The notes beneath the pieces are model-generated. The model did no database searches. It was not told the DNA's origin and saw only the letters and a list, made by a program, of their open reading frames with translations. The translations under genes and the position numbers were made by a program. This document shows, in pieces, positions 1-9,830 of a stretch of 64,000 bases of DNA; the first letter of the stretch is position 1; each line of letters starts with the position of its first letter. The stretch is from Glaciibacter superstes DSM 21135. Its GTDB lineage: Bacteria; Actinomycetota; Actinomycetes; Actinomycetales; Microbacteriaceae. The DNA is taken from positions 62,001 through 126,000 of the forward strand of contig NZ_ATWH01000005.1 in the NCBI RefSeq assembly GCF_000421145.1. The letters run 5' to 3'.

Positions 1-1215
1 CTCGATCGTCGGCCCGATCAGGGGCGCGAAGTTCGAGGAGTGATTCGCCGGAATGTCGGAAGAAACAGTTCCAGCCGTCTCCGCTTTCGCGAGCTCGGCC
101 GGGTCGATGCCGCCCACTCCCCAATAGGTGTACGGCACCTTCAGGGCATCCGGAATCTCGCTGAAGTCCTCGCTGGCCGACTGGCGATCGATGGTGAACG
201 CCCGGTCGCCGAAATGGCGTCGGAACGCGTCGGTGACTGTCTTCGTCGCATCCGGATCGTTGTCGGTCACCGGGTAGTGGTCGTAGAGCTCGAAGGTGGG
301 CGGCTTCGGGGAACCGGACGCTGCGCATTCGCCCTCCACAATGCGATGAATCGCCTCCACGATCATGGTGCGCGTGACGTCGTTGAAGGTGCGGATGTTC
401 AGCTCCAGCACCGCATGGTCGGAGATGATGTTGCTCTTCGACCCGCCCTGGATGCGACCGACCGTCAGCACCGCGAACTCGCCTGGCGTGACCTCGCGGG
501 CGACGATCGCCTGCAGCCGCACAACGATCATCGACGCGAGCACGACCGGATCAACGGCGAGGTGCGGCATCGACCCGTGGCTGCCGCGACCCCACACGGT
601 CACGCGCATGCTGTCGCCGCTGGAGAGGAACGCGCCCGGCCTCGTGCCTACCCGGCCGGCCGAAAACGGCAGCACGTGCTGGGCGAGCGCGACATCGGGC
701 CGGGGGATCAGGTCGGCCAGGCCGGCCGTGAGCATGGCCTCGGCTCCGTCGGCGACTTCTTCCGCAGGCTGGAAGAGCGCGATATAGGTGCCGTGCCAGG
801 CATCCGTTCTCTCTGAAAGCAGCCGCCCCGCGCCGAGCAGGCAGGCGACGTGCACGTCGTGTCCGCACGCGTGCATGACCGGAATCTGGTTACCAGCCGC
901 GTCGGTCGTGTGGTCGGTGCTCGCGTACGGGAGGCCGGTCGTCTCCTTGATGGCCAGGGCGTCCATGTCGGCGCGCATGAGCACGACGGGCCCGTCGCCG
1001 TTCCTGAGGATGCCGACCACGCCGGTGGTGCCGATCTTCTCGTGCACGTCGTAGTCGAAATCGCGCAGGGCATCGGCGACTGTGGCGGCCGTCTTGACCT
1101 CCTGATGACCGAGTTCCGGATGCTGGTGGAGAGTCTTGTAGACGTTCTCCTGCCAGTCTCGTATCCCGGCTTGGCCCGCGAGCACGGTAGTCGCATCGGT
1201 GTCGGCGTCGTTCAT
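1..1215 (-). CDS. M20-family amidohydrolase, 3' end outside window
   Basis: This frame reads without a stop for 405 codons from an ATG at 1215 down to base 1, so the C-terminus is missing. It is a peptidase M20D/hippurate-hydrolase type amidohydrolase, a zinc- or manganese-dependent cytosolic enzyme that cleaves N-acyl amino acids. Visible motifs are HACGHDVH at about residues 115-122 and QPAEE near residue 150, which carry metal ligands and the catalytic Glu in the family. The middle part (RVTVWGRGSHGS onward) matches the dimerisation domain. It is divergent from the GH106 gene, and the two share a 155-bp gap. Nothing in the gene links it to sugar use, and its exact substrate cannot be read from sequence. 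Confidence 0.85.
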   Translation of the reverse strand, partial: MNDADTDATTVLAGQAGIRDWQENVYKTLHQHPELGHQEVKTAATVADALRDFDYDVHEKIGTTGVVGILRNGDGPVVLMRADMDALAIKETTGLPYASTDHTTDAAGNQIPVMHACGHDVHVACLLGAGRLLSERTDAWHGTYIALFQPAEEVADGAEAMLTAGLADLIPRPDVALAQHVLPFSAGRVGTRPGAFLSSGDSMRVTVWGRGSHGSMPHLAVDPVVLASMIVVRLQAIVAREVTPGEFAVLTVGRIQGGSKSNIISDHAVLELNIRTFNDVTRTMIVEAIHRIVEGECAASGSPKPPTFELYDHYPVTDNDPDATKTVTDAFRRHFGDRAFTIDRQSASEDFSEIPDALKVPYTYWGVGGIDPAELAKAETAGTVSSDIPANHSSNFAPLIGPTIE

Positions 1216-1343
1216 CGGTTCCCGCTCTCCTTGTGGCGACGCGCCTGCTTACGGTCTGCGTCCGCGAGGTCTTCCGCCAGCGTACGTCTGACGTCGCCCC
1301 GGCAGAAGGGATGCGGTTATGGCGTAGTCTGATCCAGGCCGTC

Positions 1344-1355
1344 TGAAACGATTCA
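1344..1355. promoter_or_regulatory. LacI-type operator box 1
   Basis: TGAAACGATTCA is a 12-bp imperfect palindrome with a central CG, the usual form of LacI/GalR-family operators. It lies just before the AAAGGAG ribosome binding site (1358-1364) of the GH106 gene, where a bound repressor would block transcription. It is one of five similar boxes in the window. Confidence 0.7.
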
Positions 1356-1370
1356 GCAAAGGAGCTCACC

Positions 1371-4253
1371 GTGCTCGATCGCCCTCGTGTGCGACTCGAA
1401 CCACTCGACCCTGGGCGTTTCGCCGAGCCAGAGGCCGATGATCGCCCCGGCATACGCTGGTGGTGGCAGAGCCCGGTTGCGACCGAAGAACTCGTTCGCC
1501 AGTTAAACGCCATCGCCGACGCCGGCTTTCGGGAGGTGGAGATCGCGTTCAGCCGGGGGTTCTGGGGCGACGAGGCGCAACGCACCGCGCTCACCGCCGT
1601 GCTGCTCGAAGCGGAACGGCTCGGTGTTGGTGTGGCGATGACTCTCGGAGCGTCCTGGCCACTCAGCACCCCGAACACCACGGCGGGCACACCCTTCTCC
1701 ACCCGCGAGCTGCAGTATGGGTCAGTGCGACTCCCCGCCGATCGCACCGAATCGGTGCATTTGCCGGCCGCGTTCGACGACCCCGCACAGTTCGACGACC
1801 CCGCGCCCGTCAACGACGCCGCCGATCGCCTCTCCACGCTCGTGCGCGTCACCGCGGCCCGAGTTGTGGAACGCAACGCACCGGCATCCGTCGTCACGAT
1901 CGCGGACCCGGCGTCCCCCCGTCGTCGCGTTATCGAGCCGCCCGCGGCTTCGACCGTGCTCAACGGGGCCTCGCTGATCGACCTGACGTCGCAGGTCGTC
2001 GGATCTGCTATCCGTTGGGAGCCACGGGAGGGAGACTGGGTGCTCTTCGCGTTCTGGATGCGTGACTGCGAACAGGGTGTCACGAACTTTCTCGACCGTG
2101 ACGCCGCGCTCGCCGCCACCGCGTACCTCGACGAACACCAGATCGGCGCCGACAACCTGGAGCTGTTGCGCGCAGCCGGCACGGAGCTTTTCGAGGACTC
2201 GCTGGAGCTGAACGCCGACTCGCTGTACTGGACATCCGACCTGCTTGAACGCTTCATTGAGCGCCACGGCTACGATCCGACGCCGTACCTTCCGCTGCTG
2301 TTCGCGCACGGCATGTGCCGCTATTGGGTGCCGAACGAGGAGCCCGTGCCCGACTTCGAACTCGACACCGGTGACGTGTTCGACGCCGGCGTTGGCGCGC
2401 GGGTGCGCCGCGACTACTACCGGCTGCTGACCGACCTCTACATCTCGGATCACCTGCTGGTGCTGCAGGATTGGGCGGCGAGCCACGGGCTGCGGCACAA
2501 ATCACAAGCGGCGTATGGGCAGAACCTCGAGGCGGTGCGGAGCAATCGCGCCTTCGTGCGGGCCGGCGGCCGCGCAGAGGGCGAATCGCTGAATTCGGGG
2601 GACCGGGTTCCCCTCACGCGAACAGATGCCACCTGGCGTTTCGCGCTCGACTGGCAACGCTCCGTCGTGGGCGGAGCCCACCAGGGAGGCGCCGTGCGCA
2701 TCAGCACCGAGCTGGGCGCGCAGTTTCGGGCGGCCTACGCGGTCACCCTCGGCGATCTGCAGCAGATGCTCGCAAAGGAATGGGCTGCCGGCATCACCAA
2801 GCCGTTCGTGCACGGGGTGGCATCACAATCACCTGAAGCGGACTGGCCGACGCAGACCCGATTCCAGCAGATCGTGTCTGACAGCTGGAACGACACCCAC
2901 TTTCCAGAGTGGGCGAACTGGCGACCCCTCACCGACTACTGGGCGCGAGGCACCGTCGTACTCGAAACAGGAGTGCCGCGCACGGACATCGCCGTCTACC
3001 GCGACGGCTTTCTGACATCGGCCGCGCGCGGAGTGCGAGACGCGACGGCAGACGCCACCGCTCCCGCTCGGCTGGCCGACACCGAGGCGCTCGAGCTGGC
3101 GGGGTTCAGCGTGCAGTTCATCGATCCGGGCGGGGTCGTTGAGGGGGTTGTTGAGGGGGGTGCGGCCGGTTCTTCCGTGTTTGCCGACGGGCCCGCTTAC
3201 CGCGGCCTGGTCATTGACGAACGGATGCTGCCGCCCGAGACGGCAGAGGCGCTCGCCTCGGCCGCGGAGCGCGGCGTGCGCCTCGTTGTGGTCGGCGAGC
3301 CGCCATCGGCCGACTCCGGGTTTGCGCACGGGCGGGCCGGCGACGAGCGCGTGTGTGCCGCGATGGCCCGTGCCCTGGCGCTGCCGTCGGTGACGCGTGT
3401 CGAGACGCTGGCCGAGGCATCCGTCGCCTTCACCCGACTTGGTCTCGTGCCGAGGGTGACCGTTGACGGCCAGTCGCTGCTCACCCAGTGGCGTGAAGCG
3501 GGGTCGTGCCGCTACCTGCTGGTGTACAACACGCTGTCGCAGCCGGTGTCGGCGCGACTGTCGCTCGAGGGGGCCGGGCGGGTGCGGGAGCTCGACCTGT
3601 GGAGCGGGCGCATCGATTCTGTGCCGCATGCGGCGGAGGGCGAACGCACCACTGTGGAGGCGCTCGTTCCCGCGCTCGGGGTGCGGGTGTTCGAGCTCGA
3701 TGTAGGAGTGGAGCCCGAGACCGTCGCCGACGCGCGCGTTGTCGACGCGCCGACGGTGGCGGATGCCGCGGTGGAGCTCGAGGGCTGGCGCCTGCACGTG
3801 GTCAGCGAGGAGCCGGGTGGCCCGCGCGAGATTGAGCTGGACGGCGTCGGCCCCGGCGACTGGCGGGGAATCGCGGCGCTCAGGGGAGTTTCGGGCGTGG
3901 GGCGCTACAGCGCGCGGGTTGTGCTGCCTGATGAGCGGCTCGCTGGGCGGGCGGCGAAGATCGACCTCGGCGGTCTGGCGGGTTCTGCGGTCGTTCGGGT
4001 GGGCGGACGGGTCTTCGGCACGGCGTACGTCAGCAACACGGTCATCGACCTCGGCACTTCTGCTGTGAATGAAGCGGAAATCGAGATCGAGGTTCGAACC
4101 TCGCTACGTAACGCGGTGATCGAGAGCGGGATCGATGTCTTCGATGAAGTTCCGTCGCGGCCGCACGGGCTGATCGGCCCCGTGCGAATCCTGGTCGAAC
4201 GTAATTCCCACCGTCATCCGTCTCTGATATCTCACGAAAGGCAGTCCACATGA
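1371..4253 (+). CDS. GH106-like alpha-L-rhamnosidase
   Basis: The 960-residue protein starts at GTG with AAAGGAG seven bases upstream. Its N-terminal RPGIRWWWQSP, followed by LNAIADAGFREVEIAF, is the conserved opening of the GH106 catalytic (beta/alpha)8 barrel, and the length fits that family. The C-terminal part looks like beta-sandwich accessory domains. GH106 enzymes release terminal L-rhamnose from pectins (rhamnogalacturonan) and from plant glycosides. No signal peptide is visible, so it probably acts on imported oligosaccharides in the cytoplasm. The stop overlaps the ATG of the GH1 gene (ATGA at 4250-4253), so the two are translationally coupled. LacI-type box 1 suggests sugar-responsive control. 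I did not assign the catalytic Glu residues. Confidence 0.78.
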   Translation: MLDRPRVRLEPLDPGRFAEPEADDRPGIRWWWQSPVATEELVRQLNAIADAGFREVEIAFSRGFWGDEAQRTALTAVLLEAERLGVGVAMTLGASWPLSTPNTTAGTPFSTRELQYGSVRLPADRTESVHLPAAFDDPAQFDDPAPVNDAADRLSTLVRVTAARVVERNAPASVVTIADPASPRRRVIEPPAASTVLNGASLIDLTSQVVGSAIRWEPREGDWVLFAFWMRDCEQGVTNFLDRDAALAATAYLDEHQIGADNLELLRAAGTELFEDSLELNADSLYWTSDLLERFIERHGYDPTPYLPLLFAHGMCRYWVPNEEPVPDFELDTGDVFDAGVGARVRRDYYRLLTDLYISDHLLVLQDWAASHGLRHKSQAAYGQNLEAVRSNRAFVRAGGRAEGESLNSGDRVPLTRTDATWRFALDWQRSVVGGAHQGGAVRISTELGAQFRAAYAVTLGDLQQMLAKEWAAGITKPFVHGVASQSPEADWPTQTRFQQIVSDSWNDTHFPEWANWRPLTDYWARGTVVLETGVPRTDIAVYRDGFLTSAARGVRDATADATAPARLADTEALELAGFSVQFIDPGGVVEGVVEGGAAGSSVFADGPAYRGLVIDERMLPPETAEALASAAERGVRLVVVGEPPSADSGFAHGRAGDERVCAAMARALALPSVTRVETLAEASVAFTRLGLVPRVTVDGQSLLTQWREAGSCRYLLVYNTLSQPVSARLSLEGAGRVRELDLWSGRIDSVPHAAEGERTTVEALVPALGVRVFELDVGVEPETVADARVVDAPTVADAAVELEGWRLHVVSEEPGGPREIELDGVGPGDWRGIAALRGVSGVGRYSARVVLPDERLAGRAAKIDLGGLAGSAVVRVGGRVFGTAYVSNTVIDLGTSAVNEAEIEIEVRTSLRNAVIESGIDVFDEVPSRPHGLIGPVRILVERNSHRHPSLISHERQST

Positions 4254-5602
4254 GCCTCCTGAACCTCCCCCCGTCGTTTGAGTTCGGGGTCGCCACCAGC
4301 GCCTTCCAGATCGAAGGGGCGTGGAACGAAGACGGCAAGGGTCCGTCGATCTGGGACACGTTCGGGCACACCCCGGGGAAGGTCTACAACGACATTCCGG
4401 GCGATGTGGCCTGCGACCATTACCACCGGTACTCAGAAGACATCGAACTCATGAAGTGGCTCGGGCTCGACAGCTACCGATTTTCGCTGAGCTGGTCGAG
4501 GATCATGCCAGACGGGGTCGGCCGAATCAATCAGAAGGGCCTGGACTTCTACCGCAGGCTCACCGACGAATTGCTGGCCGCCGGCATCACCCCGAACGCC
4601 ACGCTGTATCACTGGGATCTGCCGCAGGCGCTTGAAGACCGCGGTGGGTGGCCCAATCGCGATGTCGCCGATTGGTTCGCTGAGTACGCGTCGGTCGCTT
4701 ATGACGCGCTCGGCGATCGCATCGGTCGTTGGGCGACGGTCAACGAGCCCATTTCTGTGTGGGTGGGGTATGCACTCGGAGCGTTCGCGCCCGGCTTGCA
4801 CGACGAGCGCGCCGGCCGGGCGGCGATGCACAACCAGATGCTCGCCCACGGCAAAGCCGTGCAGGCGTTCCGCGCGGCGGGGTCACCTGGCGAGATCGGC
4901 GTTGTGCTCGACATCTGGAAGCGCCAGCCGGCCACCGATTCTGCTGAAGACCTCGCACTGGCGGCCGAGGGCGAAGACGATGGCTTCCGGTTCTTCCTCG
5001 ACACGCTTCGAGGCGGTGGCTACAGTGAGCGCATTCAGGCGCGTCTGGAGGCGGAGGGAACGCTTCCGGAGATCCACGACACCGACCAGGAGATCATCGA
5101 GGCGCCCGTCGATTACCTCGGTTTGAACGTCTACTCCCGTGTAGTCGTGAATTCGAAGACGCATGACGGAACCGGATGGGCAGAGAGCGATCCGCCCGCC
5201 GGCGGCAACTTTCTCGATGACGGTTCGGAGTTCTACCCGCGCGCCGTCTACGAGGCGCTGCAGATGGTGCGCGATGACTATGGCTGGAGCGGACCGATCT
5301 ACATCACGGAGAACGGACTTCCAGACGCGCCCGCCGCGCCCGGCGACGACCCGCTTCGTGACCAGGAACGCATCCGTTATGTCAATGGCTTCCTGGAGTG
5401 GATCGATCGCGCCGTCGCGGAGGGTTCTGATGTGCGCGGCTATTACCTGTGGAGTCTGATGGACAATTACGAGTGGGGTACAGGCTTCAGCAAGAAGTAC
5501 GGCATCGTGCGGGTCGACCCCGAAACGCAGGAGCGCACGCCGAAGGATTCTGCTCACTGGTACCGAGACGTGATCGCTTCGCACCGCGCGGCCCAGCTGT
5601 AA
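4250..5602 (+). CDS. GH1 beta-glucosidase
   Basis: This 450-residue cytosolic retaining glycosidase of family GH1 hydrolyses beta-glucosides or related beta-glycosides. The general acid/base is E166 in TVNEP and the nucleophile is E354 in ITENG; the N-terminal FGVATSAFQIEGA is also diagnostic. The length is normal for the family. The start overlaps the stop of the GH106 gene, so removal of rhamnose followed by cleavage of a beta-glucosidic bond is a natural two-step reading, for example on rutinoside- or neohesperidoside-like substrates. Substrate preference within GH1 cannot be read from sequence. It is convergent with the cupin gene that ends at 5621. Confidence 0.93.
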   Translation: MSLLNLPPSFEFGVATSAFQIEGAWNEDGKGPSIWDTFGHTPGKVYNDIPGDVACDHYHRYSEDIELMKWLGLDSYRFSLSWSRIMPDGVGRINQKGLDFYRRLTDELLAAGITPNATLYHWDLPQALEDRGGWPNRDVADWFAEYASVAYDALGDRIGRWATVNEPISVWVGYALGAFAPGLHDERAGRAAMHNQMLAHGKAVQAFRAAGSPGEIGVVLDIWKRQPATDSAEDLALAAEGEDDGFRFFLDTLRGGGYSERIQARLEAEGTLPEIHDTDQEIIEAPVDYLGLNVYSRVVVNSKTHDGTGWAESDPPAGGNFLDDGSEFYPRAVYEALQMVRDDYGWSGPIYITENGLPDAPAAPGDDPLRDQERIRYVNGFLEWIDRAVAEGSDVRGYYLWSLMDNYEWGTGFSKKYGIVRVDPETQERTPKDSAHWYRDVIASHRAAQL

Positions 5603-5620
5603 CGGACATACGCGACCCGC

Positions 5621-6652
5621 TCAGACCGCTGGCGGTCGCGCGCGGATGGCGCTGAGCTTCCCACTTAACGTAACGTCACCAACGCTGTGCGGTAACAGCA
5701 GTGATTCGCCTCCTCGAACACGTTGAATGCCGCCGTCCCACGTGAGTTCGCCGGCGCCGTCGAGAACAATGAGCACCGAATATCCGGTATCGAGTAGGAC
5801 CGACCCGTCTGCGCGGATCCATTCGGCCCTAAAGAAGGGATCAGCCAGTGCAGGAAATAGCTGCGTCACCGTGTCGATGCGATCAGCGCGCTGACGCGTC
5901 GCAGTCAGCGTGCTCAGGTCGGCCTTGGTCCAGCCATGCCGGTCCAAGGCCGATAACGCAACCGCGCGATCGAGCCCGAGAAACGCATCTTCCTGCTGTC
6001 CGTTCTGTGTCGCTTCGAGCAGGACCGACAGGTCGGTGGGCTCCTGCAACTCCACCAGCGTGATGCCGGGGCCGATCGAATGCGGCACGCCGGCCGGTAC
6101 AAAGAGCGTACTTCCCTGCCGCAATTCGACGCGGTGCATGGCACCAAGCATCCCTGTGACACCTTGATCACCCACCCATTGCTCAATCTCCCCTTCGCTG
6201 ACGTCGCGAGTGAAACCGAGATGTGCGTGAGGTGAATCATCATCAATCTCGCGCACTGCGACGACGATCCACGCTTCGGTCTTTCCATGCCCGAGCGACA
6301 GGTGTTGTGCGGCGAACCCTGCAGCCGGATGAAAGTGCACGAACAATCGCTCGGCAGTGTCAAGAATCTTCACGAGGATCTCGGTGCTGGCGCCGAAACG
6401 CGCAACATGCTCTCGCCCGAGATACCCGATCGGGTCAGCCGTGACGGCATCTCTCAACAACCGACCATCCGGCAGTGATGAGAGGCCGACCCCGCCCCCA
6501 CTGAAAACCTCGGTCGTCGAAGCGACGAAGTCCTCAGGGTGGAATTCTCCGCGTTGTGTTTCCCGACGGAGACGCGAGATGCCTTCTCCACCACGATAGG
6601 TACGCTCGGGTTGATTAGAACTCAGGGCAACCGGTGCCAGTGCGAAAGTCAC
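5621..6652 (-). CDS. Mannose-6-phosphate-isomerase-like cupin protein
   Basis: The 343-residue product resembles class I mannose-6-phosphate isomerase: HFHPAAGF, GKTEAW and VPAGVPHSIG supply the zinc-binding His, His and Glu positions of the first cupin, and a weaker second cupin follows at the C-terminus. Enzymes of this kind interconvert mannose-6-phosphate and fructose-6-phosphate, but related proteins isomerise other sugars. The start is GTG at 6652 with no strong ribosome binding site. It lies 12 bases after the stop of the upstream hydrolase gene, so it is the last gene of the SorC/LacI-associated sugar operon. A role in feeding the released or imported sugar into glycolysis is inferred. 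Confidence 0.75.
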   Translation of the reverse strand: MTFALAPVALSSNQPERTYRGGEGISRLRRETQRGEFHPEDFVASTTEVFSGGGVGLSSLPDGRLLRDAVTADPIGYLGREHVARFGASTEILVKILDTAERLFVHFHPAAGFAAQHLSLGHGKTEAWIVVAVREIDDDSPHAHLGFTRDVSEGEIEQWVGDQGVTGMLGAMHRVELRQGSTLFVPAGVPHSIGPGITLVELQEPTDLSVLLEATQNGQQEDAFLGLDRAVALSALDRHGWTKADLSTLTATRQRADRIDTVTQLFPALADPFFRAEWIRADGSVLLDTGYSVLIVLDGAGELTWDGGIQRVRGGESLLLPHSVGDVTLSGKLSAIRARPPAV

Positions 6653-6664
6653 GATGGTAGCCGC

Positions 6665-8761
6665 TCAGTGCAGGTGCACAACTGCGTAGCTTGCAATTTC
6701 GGGAACGATCACGTGCCATCGTCCTTCGGATATTTCGGTCACGGGCAACTCGACGGTGGCGCGCCCAGGCGCATGCACGGTCGCTCGTGTCACCCGCTTC
6801 TGTGAACTGACGCCAAGATTGACGTTGTTGCGCACCCGCACTCGATCCTGGGCCTCGTCGTAGTCATAGTTGACGATGTGGAGGGCGACGCCGTCTTCAA
6901 TCTCGTGCAAGCTCACAGCGGCGAGTTCGCCCAGATCGGCGATCACATCGACGGGGACTTCTGCAGGCAGTTCGTCGACGGACCTAATCACGGTCGTACC
7001 CTCGTGAGTGAGTAGGCGCTCAGCTTCCCCGTTAGCGAGCTCCGTGCCGTAATGGCCGTGCACCACGATTCGCCCACCCCGGTCGAGATACTCGAGAAGC
7101 TGGGCGTGCTGACTGCTACTCACGCCCCAGACGTCTGGAAGGACGACGGTGTCGTATCGATCGAGTGACTGGGCGACGGAGTCATTTTCCCGCAAGATCT
7201 CGTCGGGGAAGACGACAACATCGAAAGTACGGGTACTACGGCTGAGCGATTCGATGCTCTCCCAATATGACGCAGGGCGGGCGTCCGGCTGAGTAACGAT
7301 CGGAAACCAGCGATCGCCATCGGCGAATTGGTCTGAATCGATTGCGTTGTCGATCAGGCTATGCACGGAGAAGATCACCGCGGTGAGGTGAGGTGAGACG
7401 TTCGAGATCAGAGGATCGATCTGCTTCAGGAACTGCCCGGTTTCCACCACGAGATCTCGCGGAACCCAATAGGAGTCCTTGATCTCAGTGCCGAGCCACG
7501 AACCGTACGGGAGAGACATGTTCGCCCCCATCGCACTCGCTTCGAAGATGGTCAGACGAAAGAGATCGCGCGCACGACCCTCCTGCAACTTGGCGAGAAG
7601 AAGCGGGGTCACACCCCCATATGGATTCTCCACCGCCACAAGTGGCTTCCCGCGAGAGAGTCCGACACCGTGCCGAAAGTACCAGGGCTGCTGGAAACGA
7701 GTCTCACGCATTTCGGTCACGAGCACGTCCACGTGGCTGACCATGGGGTCCCAGTAGGGAGCGAGGTCGTAGAAGTTCCCGCCCACACGGATCTGAACGC
7801 CGCGGGAGGCTGCATAATCCTTCGCGAATCGTGCCAGCTCTTCGAACGTGCGGGCAATTGCGATCTGAAGGCTGCGGCTGAAGTGCTTATAGAGGGGGAG
7901 CGCACGGGGGTTCTCGCGTGCTTTGTGCCCGCGCTCCAGCAGCCAGGCACGGTAATCGAACGTGGTGAGGTCGACGCCTGCGAGTTCCTCGGGGAGATCG
8001 TTCGGTGCCAGCGCCAGAAGATACGAGCGGAACTCGAGAACACAGTCTTTACAGAAACAGCCTCCGTATCGGAGCGCACTCATCGGAGTGTCAGTCTCGT
8101 CCAGCTGTATGCCGCGGGCACCTGCATCGATTTGGGTGCGGATCACAGCCTTGAGGTACTCGCGCCACACAGGGTTGTTTCGGTCGGCGTAGTAGCAATC
8201 CTGATCACGCACTGCCACCTCGACCCAATGCGCATGGATCGGGGCACCTTCGAGGTCGCGACACGCTACCTCTTCCCAGAGGTCAACGACATCGTCACCA
8301 TCACTGTTGGTCAGCCCATCAGGAAAGTACGACCGGAAACTTTTCCACGAGGCCGGCCCAGTGTCAGAGCTGAACTCTCGGAGCCCGACGGTACTCTTCG
8401 GCGCCACTCCCCGCAGTTCGTTCTGGGCCACGACCTCGCCGCCGACGATCTCGGCCGGGAACTCCCACGCCTGGGACTCGAAAACGATCGCGAAGAGATC
8501 GATCGACCGGGCGCGCGAATGGGAGATGAATTCTGAATCGTTGACGTAGCCATAGTGGCGAAAGCGTGCCGGAATCGCGCCGTACGCCTCTTCTTCGAGG
8601 TAGGGAAGACTGATCGAGCCCCCGCCGAGACCTGCCCAGACGAGCATGGTTGCGCCCATTTCATCGAGATCATCGATCATGCTCAATCGCCGCGGCGGCA
8701 TGCTGGGGTGCTGGCAATAGGTCTGTGGTGACCATCCGTCGAAGTAGACGCTGCGTTCCAT
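6665..8761 (-). CDS. Unassigned TIM-barrel glycoside hydrolase-like protein
   Basis: This 698-residue protein lacks a signal peptide. The first 400 residues read as a glycosidase-type barrel, with GARGIQLDETDTP at residues 215-227 (D221/E222 are candidate active-site acids) and the CFCKDC cysteine cluster often seen in GH42-like and hypothetical glycosyl hydrolase families. Residues about 440-580 (VVVFPDEIL, DTVVLPDVWGVS, GGRIVVHGHYGTEL) resemble the glutamine-amidotransferase-like trimerisation domain of beta-galactosidases. A small beta-domain ends the chain. I do not recognise it as a member of a named CAZy family. It sits in an operon with a CUT1 transporter and a LacI regulator, so it probably hydrolyses the imported sugar. 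The start is ATG with GGAGA upstream. Confidence 0.6.
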   Translation of the reverse strand: MERSVYFDGWSPQTYCQHPSMPPRRLSMIDDLDEMGATMLVWAGLGGGSISLPYLEEEAYGAIPARFRHYGYVNDSEFISHSRARSIDLFAIVFESQAWEFPAEIVGGEVVAQNELRGVAPKSTVGLREFSSDTGPASWKSFRSYFPDGLTNSDGDDVVDLWEEVACRDLEGAPIHAHWVEVAVRDQDCYYADRNNPVWREYLKAVIRTQIDAGARGIQLDETDTPMSALRYGGCFCKDCVLEFRSYLLALAPNDLPEELAGVDLTTFDYRAWLLERGHKARENPRALPLYKHFSRSLQIAIARTFEELARFAKDYAASRGVQIRVGGNFYDLAPYWDPMVSHVDVLVTEMRETRFQQPWYFRHGVGLSRGKPLVAVENPYGGVTPLLLAKLQEGRARDLFRLTIFEASAMGANMSLPYGSWLGTEIKDSYWVPRDLVVETGQFLKQIDPLISNVSPHLTAVIFSVHSLIDNAIDSDQFADGDRWFPIVTQPDARPASYWESIESLSRSTRTFDVVVFPDEILRENDSVAQSLDRYDTVVLPDVWGVSSSQHAQLLEYLDRGGRIVVHGHYGTELANGEAERLLTHEGTTVIRSVDELPAEVPVDVIADLGELAAVSLHEIEDGVALHIVNYDYDEAQDRVRVRNNVNLGVSSQKRVTRATVHAPGRATVELPVTEISEGRWHVIVPEIASYAVVHLH

Positions 8762-8801
8762 AGTGGGTGTTCTCCAATACGTTAGTGGTGAGGTTGTTCA
8801 G

Positions 8802-9830
8802 CTAAAGGCGAGAAGTAAACGTGCGCGTGCTCTCACGAACGATCAATTGCGTCGGCAACATGATTTCGGCATCCGCGGCTTCGTTGGAGAGCAACAGCTC
8901 GACCGCCGTTCGACTCAGTTCCGCCGAGGGCTGAGCCTGCACAGTCATAGCCGGTTGAGTCAGTCGTGACCACGGAACATCGTCGAAGATCGCGATAGAC
9001 ACGTCGGCGGGATAACGAAGGCCGCGGTCTCGCAGCGCCGCGAGCACTGCCTCGCCGAGCACGTTGTTCGAGGCGACGATGGCGCTCGGGCGTTCGTCGA
9101 GTAGACGGAGCGCGTGGGCGTGCGCGGTCTCCCGAATGAAGCCTTGTCGCACTATCAGCAGCTCCACGGCAGGGATACCGGCGCCGGCCAAAGCTGCCCG
9201 GTAGCCTTCCTCGCGCAGCCGTCCGCTCGAGACGTCCAGTGGTCCGCCGAGGTAACCGATCCTTTGGTGGCCCAGGTCGATAAGGTGCTGCGTCAGTTCC
9301 CTGGCTCCTCCGGCGTTGTCAACGACGACGGAGGGAGCATCAAACCCGTCGATCGTGCGGTCTGCGAACACGATACGCACGCCGAGCGCGCGAGCGGCCT
9401 CCCACGATTCGATGTTCTGCCCGGTGGGAAAAGCGATGATGCCGCCCACCCGCTGCTCCAGCAGCAAGTCGATGTAGTCGAGTTCGGACGCGGGGTCCTC
9501 ACCGCTTGATCCAACGATCACATGGCGGTTGCGAGCTTGCGCTCCCGTGAGAACGCCCTGCGCGAACTCTCCGTAGAACGGATTGGAGAGGTCGGCCACG
9601 ATGAGCCCGATGGTGTCGGTTTGCTGCCGCTTGAGCCCGCGGCCAAGCGCGCTCGACCGGTAGCGAAGTTCGCGGGCGGCATCCTGAACGCGGGCACGTG
9701 TCGCTGCTGACACATGGTGGCCATCGGACAGCGCACGGGACACCGTTCCGAGTCCCACTCCCGCAGCGACAGCGATTTCCTTCATGGTCGGCGGCCGGTT
9801 GGGCCGTCCAGGAGCTCCATCGGCCGTCAT
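8802..9830 (-). CDS. LacI-family transcriptional regulator
   Basis: This is a 342-residue LacI/GalR repressor. The helix-turn-helix is at residues 15-36 (TMKEIAVAAGVGLGTVSRAL), followed by the hinge and a periplasmic-binding-protein-like sugar domain. I chose ATG 9830, which overlaps the permease stop in an ATGA; a second ATG at 9785 directly precedes the helix-turn-helix and is possible. It is the fourth gene of the operon that encodes a CUT1 transporter and hydrolase, so it probably senses the transported sugar. It is a second candidate reader of the LacI boxes in this window, although its own operon carries a SorC-type box rather than a LacI box. Confidence 0.9.
   Translation of the reverse strand: MTADGAPGRPNRPPTMKEIAVAAGVGLGTVSRALSDGHHVSAATRARVQDAARELRYRSSALGRGLKRQQTDTIGLIVADLSNPFYGEFAQGVLTGAQARNRHVIVGSSGEDPASELDYIDLLLEQRVGGIIAFPTGQNIESWEAARALGVRIVFADRTIDGFDAPSVVVDNAGGARELTQHLIDLGHQRIGYLGGPLDVSSGRLREEGYRAALAGAGIPAVELLIVRQGFIRETAHAHALRLLDERPSAIVASNNVLGEAVLAALRDRGLRYPADVSIAIFDDVPWSRLTQPAMTVQAQPSAELSRTAVELLLSNEAADAEIMLPTQLIVRESTRTFTSRL

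Noticed and set aside
890..2257. 455-codon open frame on the minus strand over GH106
   Set aside because: Ser/Arg-rich shadow of the amidohydrolase and GH106 genes, with no recognisable domain; typical of high-GC antisense frames.
2829..3797. 322-codon frame antisense to GH106
   Set aside because: Arg/His-rich composition with no motif; GH106 reads through intact.
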